Source of the DNA: Pseudomonadales bacterium
GTDB lineage: Bacteria; Pseudomonadota; Gammaproteobacteria; Pseudomonadales; Halieaceae
Length of the DNA stretch: 64,000 nucleotides
NCBI GenBank assembly: GCA_024234815.1
Contig: JACKNO010000001.1
Span: forward strand, 868,001-932,000
Reading direction: 5' to 3'
Shown: positions 1 to 10,153 of the stretch, in pieces
Layout of the letters: each line of letters starts with the position of its first letter
Numbering within the stretch: the stretch's first letter is position 1
The notes under the pieces: model-generated
What the model saw: only the letters and a program-made list of their open reading frames with translations
Database searches by the model: none
What the model was told of the DNA's origin: nothing
Made by a program: the position numbers and the translations under genes

Positions 1-378
1 TTCGTGGGCAAGCAGAGCGACCCTGTGACCCGCACCTATCCCGTGGAAATCACGGTAGAAAACGGGGATTACAGTATTCGCTCGGGTCTGACGGTAAGTG
101 CCCGTATCGGCCTGGGTGACGTGCAGGCGCACCAGGTATCGCCCGCCCTGTTCACCCTCAACGATGCCGGCGAAATCGGTTTGCGAACCGTTGATAAAGC
201 GAACAGGGTCGTATTCCACACCGTGCGTATTATTGAAGATGGCCCCGAGGGCGTCTGGGTGACCGGCTTGCCCCGAACAACCCGCCTGATAACCGTTGGC
301 CAGGAATTCGTGGCGGACGGCGAGGTCATAGAGCCCATGTACTCGAATGATCCCGGTACCCAAGTAGCCCAGCCATGA
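1..378 (+). CDS. RND efflux periplasmic adaptor, C-terminal part (5' end outside window)
   Basis: The reading frame is open from base 1, so this is the last 125 codons of a longer gene. The visible part has the beta-barrel and membrane-proximal pattern of HlyD/AcrA-type membrane fusion proteins: an 'SIRSGLTVSARIGLG' type strand typical of the point where the adaptor docks on the pump, then a short C-terminal domain with 'GVWVTGLP'. Adaptors of this family bridge an inner-membrane RND pump and an outer-membrane channel. The stop codon overlaps the start of the RND permease gene by 4 bases (ATGA), which indicates one operon and translational coupling. The signal peptide and hairpin domain lie outside the window, so the lipoprotein status is unknown. 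Confidence 0.8.
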   Translation, partial: FVGKQSDPVTRTYPVEITVENGDYSIRSGLTVSARIGLGDVQAHQVSPALFTLNDAGEIGLRTVDKANRVVFHTVRIIEDGPEGVWVTGLPRTTRLITVGQEFVADGEVIEPMYSNDPGTQVAQP

Positions 379-3300
379 CCTCGTTTATCGACCTGGCCAT
401 AGGCCGAACGCGCACTACCATGTCGCTGCTGGCAGTGATCGTGTTTGCCGGCCTCGTCGCGCGCGCCGCGCTGCCCATCGCCAACGATCCGCATATCGAA
501 CTTCCCTATTTTTATATCGGCGTCATGCACGAGGGGATATCTCCCGAGGACGCCGAGCGCCTGCTGGTACAACCGATGGAGATCGAGTTGCGCAAGCTGG
601 AAGGGGTGGTTGAACTCAGGTCCACCGCGTCCGAGGGTATGGCGTCGTTTTTCGTCGAGTTTGACGTGTCTGTGGATCTCGACAGTGCGTTGAGCGATGT
701 GCGTGAAGCCGTGAACAGGGCCAGGGCGGAAATGCCCCTCACCGCAGAAGAGCCCTTCGTGGAAGAACTCACGGTCGACGATTTCCCGATTGTCCAGATC
801 AACCTCATCGGCGATAACGCCAGTGAACGCAGTGTCTACCAGAGCGCCCTCAAACTGCGGGACGATATCGAGTCAATACCGTCCGTGCTGGCGGCCGACT
901 TGCAGGGCCACCGCGAGGAGTTGCTGGAAGTTATCATCGACCCCGATGCACTCCACGCGTACCGGATTTCCAGCGAGGAACTGCTGAGCACGCTGCAGCG
1001 CAACAATCGACTCATTCCCGCGGGCAGTATCGATACAGGAAAGGGCCGCTTCGCGGTAAAGGTGCCGGCAGTCGTCGAAGAGGCGAAGGACATTCTCAAT
1101 CTGCCGATACGCAGTTCAGGCGACAAGATCGTCACCCTGCAGGACGTGGCGACGGTGCGTCGCACGTTCAAGGATCGCACCAGTTACGCGCGCTATAACG
1201 GTCGCAACGCCATATCCATCGCGGTGACAAAGCGCGCTGACGCCAACATCATAGACAGCGTTGAGCAGGTGTTGGCGATCGTGGACCAGGCGCGACCCCG
1301 ACTGCCTGCGGGCATCGAGGTTATCGCCTCGCAGAACCAGGCCGAGTTCGCCTCCCTGCAGGTCAGGGAGCTGGAGGGCAATATTCTGACCGCGCTGGCA
1401 CTGGTTATGGTGCTGGTCGTCGCCGCCATGGGCTTCAGAAGCGGCGTTGTCGTCGGGCTCGGGATACCGGTATCCCTGCTCTTTTCCGTCATCATCATCT
1501 ACCTGCTGGGTTACACGTTCAACTTCATGGTGATGTTCGGCATGTTGCTGGGGCTGGGTATGTTGATCGACGGCGGCATCGTTGTCACCGAGTACGCCGA
1601 CCGGATGATGGCCGATGGCATGGATCATAAATCCGCCTATTCCGAAGCCGTAAGACGCATGTTCTGGCCGGTTACGGCCTCCACCGCGACCACCCTGGCG
1701 GCTTTTCTCCCGCTGGTATTCTGGCCGGGCGTCTCCGGCCAGTTCATGGGTTACCTTCCGGTAACTGTATTCACGGTACTCTTGGGATCACTGCTGTACG
1801 CCCTGATGTTCGGCCCTGTGCTGGGCACCCTGTTTGGCCGGCCGTCAAAACACAGTCGCCAGGCCGCCAGGGCGATGCACCTGCTGGAAGCTGGCGACCC
1901 CACGCAGTTGCAGACGCCCACCGGCCGGTACGCGCGCTTTCTCACCCGGGTGTGTGAGCGCCCGCTGATCGCGCTGGGTCTTATTTTCAGTTTGTTGATA
2001 GGCATATTTATGGCCTATGGCAAGTTCGGTGCGGGGACGATCTTTTTCTCCGACGCCGACCCCCAGTTCATCCAGGTTTCGGTCCTGGGCAGGGGCAATT
2101 TCTCCGCCAGCGAAGTGAACGACCTGGTGCTGGAGGTCGAGCACGAGATTTTGCAGGTATCCGGGGTACGTTTCGTCAATACCCAGACTTTGCTACCGGG
2201 TTCCAGCGGAGGCGGTTCCGGCAGGACTTCCGATCGTATCGGCTCGATTTTCCTGGAGCTGTATCCGGAGTCCGAGCGCGCAATGAAGGGCAATGCCATC
2301 ATCCGCGAGATTCGCAGGCGCACCGATCACCTGGCCGGGATCCGTGTGGAACTGCTCCCCCTGGAGCAGGGGCCTCCCGTTGGTAAACCGATACAAATTG
2401 AGCTGGCCTCCCGAGATCGAGCTTTGCTGGAGCCCGCCATGGCGCGTATACGCGCGCACCTGGATACCCTGCCTGAGCTGCTGGATATCGATGATTCGGC
2501 GGCGTTGCCCTCGATTGAGTGGCGCCTCGAGGTAGATCGGGCGCAGGCGGCGATTTATGACGCCGATGTCTCCTCGGCGGGTGTCGCCGTGCAACTGGTG
2601 ACGAATGGGGTGAAAGTGGCCGAGTACCGTCCCGATGGGGCGGACGATGCGGTTGATATCAGGGTTCGTTACCCGCGGGAGGATCGCGGTATCAGGGCTA
2701 TGGATGAGCTGCGCATCAGTACCAGCCAGGGCATGGTTCCCCTGAGCAATTTTGTGCGCATGCTGCCGTCTCCCGGCGTTGACAGGTTCAACCGTACTGA
2801 TGGTATCCCGGTGGAGCTTATCCGCGCCGATGTTGTCGACGGGGTCCTGGCTGACACCATGGTCAAACAGATCGACAGCTGGTTGCAACAGCAGGATTTC
2901 GATCCCGCCCTGCACATACGCTTTCGCGGCGCCAACGAAGAGCAGGCGGATTCCATGGCGTTTGTCGGGGTCGCATTCCTGCTCGCCCTGGCGCTGATGT
3001 TTATCCTGCTGGTCACCCAGTTCAACAGTTTCTACCAGAGCACCCTGATACTGCTGGCGGTGGTCATGTCGACGGCCGGCGTACTGTTGGGTTTGATGGT
3101 CCTGCAAAACCCCTTCAGCGCCCTGCTGACCGGGGTGGGGGTGGTAGCCCTGTCCGGTATAGTCGTGAACAACAACATCATCCTGATCGACACGTTCAAT
3201 CATGTGCGCAAGACCAATCCCGAGCTGGATATACGAGCCGTTATCGTGCGGGCGACTTCGCAGCGCATGCGCCCGGTACTGCTGACAACGGTCACCACGG

Positions 3301-3533
3301 TGCTGGGTCTGTTGCCCCTGGCTTGCGGGCTCTCGGTGGACCTCATCTCCCGCACGGTAACCGCCAACGGGGAAATGGCCTTGTTCTGGAAGCCCCTGTC
3401 GCAGGCGATTGTGTTCGGGCTTTCCTTTGCAACCGTGCTTACCCTGATTGCGACTCCGGCAATGCTCGCAGTACCGTTCACGGTCAGGGCCTGGCTGGCG
3501 AAGTATCGGAAACAGGCGCCAGTTACGGCGTAA
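375..3533 (+). CDS. RND-family efflux pump permease
   Basis: This is a 1052-residue protein of the size of AcrB-type hydrophobe/amphiphile efflux pumps, with a first membrane helix near residues 12-32, a large periplasmic loop, a helix block near 335-490, a second periplasmic loop and a helix block near 860-1040. It should export small molecules using the proton gradient, together with the adaptor encoded just upstream (4-base overlap). The helix-4 motif reads LIDGGIVV (Asp399-Gly400) where AcrB has two aspartates. The helix-10 motif reads VVNNNIIL with Asn932 at the position of AcrB Lys940. So two of the three classic proton-relay residues differ; this occurs in some RND subgroups and does not by itself mean loss of function. 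Substrate cannot be told from sequence. Confidence 0.93.
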   Translation: MTSFIDLAIGRTRTTMSLLAVIVFAGLVARAALPIANDPHIELPYFYIGVMHEGISPEDAERLLVQPMEIELRKLEGVVELRSTASEGMASFFVEFDVSVDLDSALSDVREAVNRARAEMPLTAEEPFVEELTVDDFPIVQINLIGDNASERSVYQSALKLRDDIESIPSVLAADLQGHREELLEVIIDPDALHAYRISSEELLSTLQRNNRLIPAGSIDTGKGRFAVKVPAVVEEAKDILNLPIRSSGDKIVTLQDVATVRRTFKDRTSYARYNGRNAISIAVTKRADANIIDSVEQVLAIVDQARPRLPAGIEVIASQNQAEFASLQVRELEGNILTALALVMVLVVAAMGFRSGVVVGLGIPVSLLFSVIIIYLLGYTFNFMVMFGMLLGLGMLIDGGIVVTEYADRMMADGMDHKSAYSEAVRRMFWPVTASTATTLAAFLPLVFWPGVSGQFMGYLPVTVFTVLLGSLLYALMFGPVLGTLFGRPSKHSRQAARAMHLLEAGDPTQLQTPTGRYARFLTRVCERPLIALGLIFSLLIGIFMAYGKFGAGTIFFSDADPQFIQVSVLGRGNFSASEVNDLVLEVEHEILQVSGVRFVNTQTLLPGSSGGGSGRTSDRIGSIFLELYPESERAMKGNAIIREIRRRTDHLAGIRVELLPLEQGPPVGKPIQIELASRDRALLEPAMARIRAHLDTLPELLDIDDSAALPSIEWRLEVDRAQAAIYDADVSSAGVAVQLVTNGVKVAEYRPDGADDAVDIRVRYPREDRGIRAMDELRISTSQGMVPLSNFVRMLPSPGVDRFNRTDGIPVELIRADVVDGVLADTMVKQIDSWLQQQDFDPALHIRFRGANEEQADSMAFVGVAFLLALALMFILLVTQFNSFYQSTLILLAVVMSTAGVLLGLMVLQNPFSALLTGVGVVALSGIVVNNNIILIDTFNHVRKTNPELDIRAVIVRATSQRMRPVLLTTVTTVLGLLPLACGLSVDLISRTVTANGEMALFWKPLSQAIVFGLSFATVLTLIATPAMLAVPFTVRAWLAKYRKQAPVTA

Positions 3534-3540
3534 AACCCGG

Positions 3541-3559
3541 ACGCCGCCGCGGGCGGCGT
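3541..3559. terminator. GC-rich hairpin between convergent genes
   Basis: An 8-bp perfect inverted repeat (ACGCCGCC / GGCGGCGT) with a 3-base loop lies between the stop codons of the RND permease and gltD. The stem is strong but no T-run follows on either strand, so it is at most a weak or factor-assisted terminator for the convergent transcripts. Confidence 0.35.
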
Positions 3560-3601
3560 TCAGCTTGTGATGGCTGAAAGATTCTGCCGGGTGAGCAAGG
3601 G

Positions 3602-5041
3602 CTATGGCAGCCGGGTATTACCCATCAGGTCGCGGTCGATTTCACGAGCCGCCTCCCTGCCCTCATTGATCGCCCGGACCACGAGATCCTGGCCGCGCCT
3701 GCAATCCGCGGCGGCATAGACCTTGGTCACGCTCGTGCGGTAGTTCTCCTTGCTGGCACTGAAGTTTCCGCGCCCGTCGACTTCCATGCCCAGGCTCTCA
3801 TTGATGTAGTGCTCCGGCTGCAGAAAACCCATGGACAACAGTATCAGGTCGGCTTCCCAGGTTTTTTCGCTGCCGGGAATCTCCTTGAGTTGACTGTCAA
3901 CGTTGACTGTAACGACGCCGGTCAGCCTGCCCTCGGCATCCTTGAGAAACTCCTTGCTCATGATGGAAAAGACGCGCGGGTCACTACCGAAACGCTCCGC
4001 GGCCTCCGCATGCCCATAGTCGACACGATAAATCCTGGGCCATAGTGGCCAGGGGTTGTTGTCGGCCCTGCTGATCGGCGGTTGCGGCAGGAGTTCGAAA
4101 TTCACCAGCGACTTGCAGCCGTGGCGCAAGGAGGTGCCAATACAGTCGGTACCGGTATCGCCGCCGCCTATGACAATGACATTCTTGTCTTTTGCCGAGA
4201 TATAACTGTTGTCCTCCAGCCCTGAGTCGAGCAGGCTTTTGGTGTTGGCCGTGAGGAACTCCATGGCCAGGTGAACGCCCGTGGCCTCGCGACCGGGGAT
4301 CGGCAGGTCACGCGCCATGGTCGCGCCGGTTGCCAGTAACACTGCGTCGTTATCGGCAATCAGTTTGGCGGGATCGATACTCCTGCCAACATCGGCGTTG
4401 ACGATGAACTCGATGCCGGCGTCACGCATCAGCTGTATGCGGCGCTCGACAACATCCTTGTCCAGTTTCATGTTGGGTATGCCGTACATCAGCAGTCCGC
4501 CGAGCCTGTCGGCACGCTCGTAGACGGTAACGCTGTGTCCCGCCGTATTCAGTTGCTCGGCCGCGGCGAGGCCGCAGGGGCCGGAACCGACAACGGCGAC
4601 TTTTTTTCCGGTATCCTGCGCGCGCGACCGGGGTTTCACCCAGCCCTCGTCAAAGCCGCGATCGATGATCGCGCATTCGATATTCTTGATGGTCACGGCC
4701 GGATCGGTAATGCCAAGTACACAGGCGCCCTCACAGGGCGCAGGGCAGACCCGGCCGGTGAATTCCGGGAAATTATTGGTGGAGTGCAGTCGATCCAGGG
4801 CTTCGTGCCAGCGCCCGTTGTAGATCAGGTCATTCCACTCGGGGATCAGGTTGTACACAGGGCAGCCGTTTATCGACTGGCAGAAGGGTACTCCGCAGTC
4901 CATGCAGCGCGCGCCCTGCTGCTCGAGGTGCGCCTGATTGTGCGGTGTATAGATTTCCTTGAAATCCACCATTCGAACCGCCGGATCACGGTAAGGTTCG
5001 GTCTCCCGGTTAAACTCGATAAATCCGGTTGGTTTACCCAT
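3602..5041 (-). CDS. gltD: Glutamate synthase (NADPH) small subunit
   Basis: The 479-residue protein is the beta subunit of NADPH glutamate synthase, which passes electrons from NADPH through FAD and iron-sulfur clusters to the large subunit. The N-terminal part holds two cysteine groups for 4Fe-4S clusters (around CMDCGVPFC and CPAPCEGAC). These are followed by the FAD-binding GSGPCG motif near residue 153 and the NADPH-binding GGGDTGTD motif near residue 293. The length is normal for GltD. Its ATG overlaps the end of gltB by 8 bases, so the two subunits are co-translated from one minus-strand operon. In this window it links glutamate synthesis to a neighbourhood that also degrades histidine to glutamate. 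Confidence 0.97.
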   Translation of the reverse strand: MGKPTGFIEFNRETEPYRDPAVRMVDFKEIYTPHNQAHLEQQGARCMDCGVPFCQSINGCPVYNLIPEWNDLIYNGRWHEALDRLHSTNNFPEFTGRVCPAPCEGACVLGITDPAVTIKNIECAIIDRGFDEGWVKPRSRAQDTGKKVAVVGSGPCGLAAAEQLNTAGHSVTVYERADRLGGLLMYGIPNMKLDKDVVERRIQLMRDAGIEFIVNADVGRSIDPAKLIADNDAVLLATGATMARDLPIPGREATGVHLAMEFLTANTKSLLDSGLEDNSYISAKDKNVIVIGGGDTGTDCIGTSLRHGCKSLVNFELLPQPPISRADNNPWPLWPRIYRVDYGHAEAAERFGSDPRVFSIMSKEFLKDAEGRLTGVVTVNVDSQLKEIPGSEKTWEADLILLSMGFLQPEHYINESLGMEVDGRGNFSASKENYRTSVTKVYAAADCRRGQDLVVRAINEGREAAREIDRDLMGNTRLP

Positions 5042-8000
5042 AACTGATTGCTTCCTGGGAACCGACTGCTGCGGTCACTGAATTTTGGGCCGACATTTCC
5101 TGGAGAACCCGTTTGTAATCGATAGGCATAACCTTTACGAATCTCGCCAGCTCGGTGTGCCAGTTGTCCAGAATATGCCCGGCAACGGTTGATCCGGTGT
5201 ACCTGTGATGATTCGCGATAAGCGTGCGCAACTCATTGATGTCCTGGCCGGATACCAGCGTCTCCAGCTCGAAGGTTTCGGTATTACACATCCGTTCGAA
5301 ATCGCCATCCCGGTCCCAGACATAGGCGATACCGCCGCTCATCCCGGCGCCGAAGTTTCTACCGGTTTTGCCCAGCACCACCACGCGCCCGCCGGTCATA
5401 TATTCACATCCGTGATCGCCGATGCCCTCCACGACGGCGTTGGCGCCGCTGTTGCGTACACAGAAACGCTCGGCGGCGATACCACGGAAGTACGATTCCC
5501 CCGCCGTGGCGCCGTACATGACCACGTTGCCAATGAGTATGTTTTCCTCTGGCTTGAAGGTACTGGCCGCCGGTGGATATATGATGATCTTGCCCCCGGA
5601 CTGGCCCTTGCCGACATAGTCATTGGCGTCGCCCTCGACCTCCAGCGTGATGCCTTTTGCCAGCCAGGCCCCCAGGCTCTGGCCAGCGGAGCCATGCAGT
5701 TTGATATTGATAGTGTCGTCGGGAAGCAGCTTGCCATGGGTGGCCATCGCCACTTCATGGGAAAGCATGGTGCCAACCACGCGATTGATATTGACGATCT
5801 CGTGCTCGATATGAACTTTCTCGCCGCGTTTCAGTGCCGGCTGGGCCTGTTCGATAAAGAGATTGTCGAGGGCCTTGTCCAGCGCATGGTCCTGCGCCAT
5901 GGTCCTGTATACCTGCGTGCCCTCGTAAACGATTTCCGCGGGAGTGAGGATACTGCTGAAATCCAGACCCTTCGCTTTCCAGTGATTGATCGCTGTTTCG
6001 GCTTTGAGAAGGTCCACCCTGCCGACCATTTCATTGACGGTCCGCAGCCCGAGCCTGGCCATGATCTGGCGCAGTTCCTCGGCCACCATGAAGAAGTAGT
6101 TGACGACATGATCCGGACTGCCGGAAAACCGTTTGCGCAGTTCGGGGTCCTGCGTCGCGATTCCGACAGGGCAGGTGTTCAGGTGACACTTGCGCATCAT
6201 GATGCAGCCCAGGGTGACGAGCGGCGCTGTGGCGAAACCGATTTCCTCGGCCCCCAGCAGCAAGGCCATTGCGACGTCACGCCCGGTCTTGATCTGGCCG
6301 TCTGTCTGCAGGACAACGCGTGAACGCAGGTTGTTCTTGACCAGCGTCTGGTGGGTTTCGGCGATACCCAGTTCCCAGGGCAGGCCCGCGTGCTTGATAG
6401 ACGTGAGGGGAGATGCGCCCGTGCCGCCGTCGTGCCCGGCGATAACCAGGTGATCTGCCTTCGCCTTGGTGACACCCGCCGCGATCGTGCCCACGCCAAT
6501 CTCAGACCCCAGTTTGACGCTGATTCGCGCCTGTGGATTTGCGTTCTTGAGGTCGTGAATAAGCTGGGCGATATCCTCAATGGAATAGATATCGTGGTGG
6601 GGCGGGGGGCTGATAAGCCCCACGCCCGGCGTTGAATGCCGGATACTGGCTATGATCTGATCGACTTTGGTGCCGGGCAGCTCACCGCCTTCGCCCGGCT
6701 TTGCGCCCTGTACAATCTTGATCTGCAACTCGTCGGCATTGGCCAGATACCAGATAGTGACGCCAAACCGACCGGATGCCACCTGTTTGATGGCGGACCG
6801 CTTGGAGTCGCCGCTGGCCATCGGCTCGAACCGGGCCGGATCCTCCCCGCCTTCCCCGGTATTGGATTTCCCACCGAGCCGGTTCATCGCTATCGCAAGT
6901 GATTCGTGGCTCTCGGCGGAGATGGAGCCGTAGCTCATAGCGCCGGTGCAGAATCTCTTGACGATGTCCTTTGCGGGCTCAACCTCGCTGATATCGCAGG
7001 CTTCGCCGGTGTCGCGGAAATCCAGCAGGCCCCGTAACGTGGCGCGTCGGGTGGATTGAGTATTGGCGTGATTGGCGAACTGCCAGTAGGCATCCTCGCT
7101 GTTCGTTCTCGCCGCGACCTGGAGGTGGGATATCGTTTCAGGGTCCCACATGTGTCCGTCCCCGCCGCGGCGCCAGTGGAAATCACCGGGGTTGGGAAGG
7201 ATGGGTATCTGGTGCAGATCCCGGGTGGGGTAGGCGGCTTCATGGCGCAAACGCATCTCTTCGAACAGCACCGGGAAGGTCACGCCCTGAACCCGGCTGG
7301 CTGTGCCCACGAAGCAGCGGTCGATGATGTCGTCGGCGAGGCCCACCGCTTCGAATATCTGGCCTCCCTTGTAGGATTGCAAAGTGGATATGCCCATTTT
7401 GGCCATCACCTTCAACATCCCCTTGCCCACGGCTTTTTTGTAAGCCGCGACAATCGAGGCGCTGTTGGTAAAGGTTTCGCTGTCGAGCAGGCCGTCCTGT
7501 AATGCCTGCCAGATGGCTTCGAAGGCGACATAGGGGTTGATCGCGTCCGCGCCGTAACCCACCAGCAGGCAGTGGTGATGAACCTCCCGGGCTTCACCGG
7601 TCTCCACGATGATGCCGATGCGGGCGCGTTCATGGCTTGCTACCAGGTGGTGGTGCACGGCGCCGCAGGCCACCAGTGAACTGAGTGCCATGCGCTGTGC
7701 ACCGATATTGCGATCGGACAGAATAATAAACGAGTAGCCGTCCCTGATCGCGGCCGACGCTTCCTTACATATCCGGTCTATGGCGGCCAGCATGCCGTCG
7801 GAGCCAGTGTCCTTCTCGAAGCAGATGTCGATGGTCTTTGATTCCCATCCCTTGCGCTCGATATTCCTGATGTTGGCCAGTTCGTCGTTGGAGATGACGG
7901 GATGGTGCAGTTCGAGTCGATGCACGTGCTCCGGGGTGGGCTCCAGCAGGTTTCTCTCGGGCCCGACAAAGCAGGTGAGGGACATCACGACTTCTTCGCG

Positions 8001-9620
8001 GATGGAGTCGATAGGCGGGTTGGTGATCTGTGCGAACAACTGTTTGAAGTAGTCGTAGATCATGCGCGATTTGTCGGAGAGGCAGGCCAGCGCGCTGTCA
8101 TTGCCCATTGATCCGAGGGGGTCGCGGGACTCGCTGACCAGGGGCATCAGCATGAAGTGCATGGTTTCGGCGGTGTAGCCGAAGGCCTGCATGCGTTGTA
8201 TCAGTGTTTTTGGTTCGTAGTGCAACTCGGCATGATCCGGTGGCAGATCCGCAAGTTCGAGTTTCTGTTCCTCCAGCCACTTTCCATAGGGCCGTTTCCT
8301 GGCGAACTCGAGCTTCAGTTCCTCGTCCGGGATAAGGCGCCCTGCGAAGAAATCCACCAGGAACATTTTTCCCGGTTGCAGCCTGCCTTTTTCCTTGACG
8401 TTTTCGGGCTTGATGGGCAGCACGCCAACTTCGGAAGCCATGATGACCTTGTCGTCGTGGGTCAGGTAATACCTTGAGGGTCGCAGGCCGTTGCGGTCGA
8501 GCACGGCGCCAATGAAGTGGCCATCGGTGAAAGCGATCGAGGCGGGGCCGTCCCACGGCTCCATCATCGCCGAGTGGTACTCGTAGAAGTCGCGCTTTTC
8601 GGCCGGCATGTTGACGTCGGACTGCCAGGCCTCGGGAATCATCATCATGATCGATTCCTGCAGGCTTCTGCCCGACATCAGGAGAAACTCCAGCACGTTG
8701 TCAAAGCTGCCTGAGTCCGAGCCCTCTGGTTGGACGATCGGGAACAGGTCTTTTATCCTGTCGCCGAATCGATCACTCCTGGCGATACCTTCGCGGGCGG
8801 TCATCCAGTTTTTGTTGCCGCGCAGCGTGTTGATCTCGCCGTTGTGGCTCATGAACCGGTTGGGTTGCGCCCTGTCCCAGGAAGGGAAGGTATTGGTGGA
8901 GAACCTGGAGTGAACCATGGCGAAATGGCTCTCATAGTCCTCATCTTCGAGGTCCGGGTAAAACGGGAACAGCTGCCCGGGCGTTAACATGCCCTTGTAG
9001 ACCAGGATTCTCGTGTTCAGGCTGCAGACGTAGACGAGATCGTCGGGGTGACTCTCTTTCGCGGCGCGGATGAATTTTTTCCTGGCCATGTACAGGGCGT
9101 GATCAAACCTGTGGTCTTGCCCGGAGTCGCCACCGACGATGACCTGTTCAATAAAGGGCATGGCGTGGCGCGCGGCGGGCCCGATATCCGCTTCGTCCGG
9201 CCTGATCGGTACCTCGCGAAAACCCAGCACCGCAAGACCCTCCTCTCTCAGTGTGGACTCAAAGGAAGCCTTCAGTTCGGCGCGGGCCGCGCTGTCCCGG
9301 GGCAGGAAAACATTGCCCACACAGTAGCTGCCTATCTCCGGCAGGGTTATGCCCAGTTCGGCGGTCACCTTGCGAAAAAATTTATCGGGAATGGCGGTCA
9401 TCACACCGGCGCCGTCTCCCGTATTCTGTTCAAATCCGCAGCCACCGCGGTGGTCCATCCGGGAATTGATGTGGTAGGCGTCGGTCAGGATCTCATGACT
9501 CGCCACACCTTTGACGTTAGCCACAAAGCCGACGCCACAGGAATCCTTCTCCAGGGCGGGATCGTAGAGGCCGTGTTTGGCCGGAAGCCCGACTTTGCCG
9601 TCGATTCGCTTATTCGTCAT
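5034..9620 (-). CDS. gltB: Glutamate synthase (NADPH) large subunit
   Basis: This 1528-residue protein is the alpha subunit, which hydrolyses glutamine and transfers the ammonia to 2-oxoglutarate to give two glutamates. Residues 1-27 look like the propeptide removed to expose Cys28 (SCGVGF), the nucleophile of the class II glutamine amidotransferase domain. Central and FMN-binding synthase domains follow. The 3Fe-4S cysteine cluster CIMMRKCHLNTC lies near residues 1137-1149, and the last part (about 1260-1480) is the GXGXG beta-helix domain with repeated G-rich turns. The length and domain order are those of normal bacterial GltB. gltD follows with an 8-base overlap. The start is the ATG at 9620, just ahead of a conserved propeptide. 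Confidence 0.98.
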   Translation of the reverse strand: MTNKRIDGKVGLPAKHGLYDPALEKDSCGVGFVANVKGVASHEILTDAYHINSRMDHRGGCGFEQNTGDGAGVMTAIPDKFFRKVTAELGITLPEIGSYCVGNVFLPRDSAARAELKASFESTLREEGLAVLGFREVPIRPDEADIGPAARHAMPFIEQVIVGGDSGQDHRFDHALYMARKKFIRAAKESHPDDLVYVCSLNTRILVYKGMLTPGQLFPFYPDLEDEDYESHFAMVHSRFSTNTFPSWDRAQPNRFMSHNGEINTLRGNKNWMTAREGIARSDRFGDRIKDLFPIVQPEGSDSGSFDNVLEFLLMSGRSLQESIMMMIPEAWQSDVNMPAEKRDFYEYHSAMMEPWDGPASIAFTDGHFIGAVLDRNGLRPSRYYLTHDDKVIMASEVGVLPIKPENVKEKGRLQPGKMFLVDFFAGRLIPDEELKLEFARKRPYGKWLEEQKLELADLPPDHAELHYEPKTLIQRMQAFGYTAETMHFMLMPLVSESRDPLGSMGNDSALACLSDKSRMIYDYFKQLFAQITNPPIDSIREEVVMSLTCFVGPERNLLEPTPEHVHRLELHHPVISNDELANIRNIERKGWESKTIDICFEKDTGSDGMLAAIDRICKEASAAIRDGYSFIILSDRNIGAQRMALSSLVACGAVHHHLVASHERARIGIIVETGEAREVHHHCLLVGYGADAINPYVAFEAIWQALQDGLLDSETFTNSASIVAAYKKAVGKGMLKVMAKMGISTLQSYKGGQIFEAVGLADDIIDRCFVGTASRVQGVTFPVLFEEMRLRHEAAYPTRDLHQIPILPNPGDFHWRRGGDGHMWDPETISHLQVAARTNSEDAYWQFANHANTQSTRRATLRGLLDFRDTGEACDISEVEPAKDIVKRFCTGAMSYGSISAESHESLAIAMNRLGGKSNTGEGGEDPARFEPMASGDSKRSAIKQVASGRFGVTIWYLANADELQIKIVQGAKPGEGGELPGTKVDQIIASIRHSTPGVGLISPPPHHDIYSIEDIAQLIHDLKNANPQARISVKLGSEIGVGTIAAGVTKAKADHLVIAGHDGGTGASPLTSIKHAGLPWELGIAETHQTLVKNNLRSRVVLQTDGQIKTGRDVAMALLLGAEEIGFATAPLVTLGCIMMRKCHLNTCPVGIATQDPELRKRFSGSPDHVVNYFFMVAEELRQIMARLGLRTVNEMVGRVDLLKAETAINHWKAKGLDFSSILTPAEIVYEGTQVYRTMAQDHALDKALDNLFIEQAQPALKRGEKVHIEHEIVNINRVVGTMLSHEVAMATHGKLLPDDTINIKLHGSAGQSLGAWLAKGITLEVEGDANDYVGKGQSGGKIIIYPPAASTFKPEENILIGNVVMYGATAGESYFRGIAAERFCVRNSGANAVVEGIGDHGCEYMTGGRVVVLGKTGRNFGAGMSGGIAYVWDRDGDFERMCNTETFELETLVSGQDINELRTLIANHHRYTGSTVAGHILDNWHTELARFVKVMPIDYKRVLQEMSAQNSVTAAVGSQEAISYG

Positions 9621-9772
9621 GCCTTCAACTCGTTTAGTGGTGCGCTGTTAAGCCGCCAGATTATCCGGCCCGGAAAAAACTATCGCTCATTAGATGGCTC
9701 AACCGGTAAGTGCCCGCTGCCTGGATTGCTACGCGCCGAAATCACCATTGGCGTAGGAAAAGCGGGCCAGAA

Positions 9773-9800
9773 ACAATATCACCCGGCCATTCAATGTCAA
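9773..9800 (-). promoter_or_regulatory. Possible sigma-70 promoter for gltBD
   Basis: On the minus strand, a perfect TTGACA (-35, 9800-9795) is followed after 16 bases by TATTGT (-10, 9778-9773), about 150 bases upstream of the gltB start codon. The -35 is exact and the -10 matches four of six consensus bases. Inference only; no start site is known. The rest of the 533-base region 9621-10153 shows no gene or tRNA; an AT-rich patch lies near 9830-9880. Confidence 0.4.
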
Positions 9801-10153
9801 GAGCTTAAGCGGTCCACAGAGTCCGGCGAAAAATCACAACTTGTTGTTTATAAAGGATATATTCATACTTATTCGTTTCTTGTCTTCCCTGCGGGTTCCC
9901 GTTATGGAATTTCATTGAGGCTGATCAACACTTCTTCACCCGTTGAGGCGCAGAGTCTGGGGTCTGCCATTAGTATGGGCGCTGCCGTGCTCCCGGTCTT
10001 CCCGCCCTTTCCGGGTGGATAGCGGACGGCATCCGCCGGGCGCAATGCAAGGTTGATTGGATACGGGCAACGACTCTACGATGGCGGGCCAGGTTACCGG
10101 GCAGCTTGTCCCCGGAGGATGTATGACCCCAATGTTCTGGAAGCGGGAACTTC

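Noticed and set aside
5205..6323. A 372-codon plus-strand frame opposite gltB
   Set aside because: Antisense to the conserved GXGXG and FMN domains of gltB.
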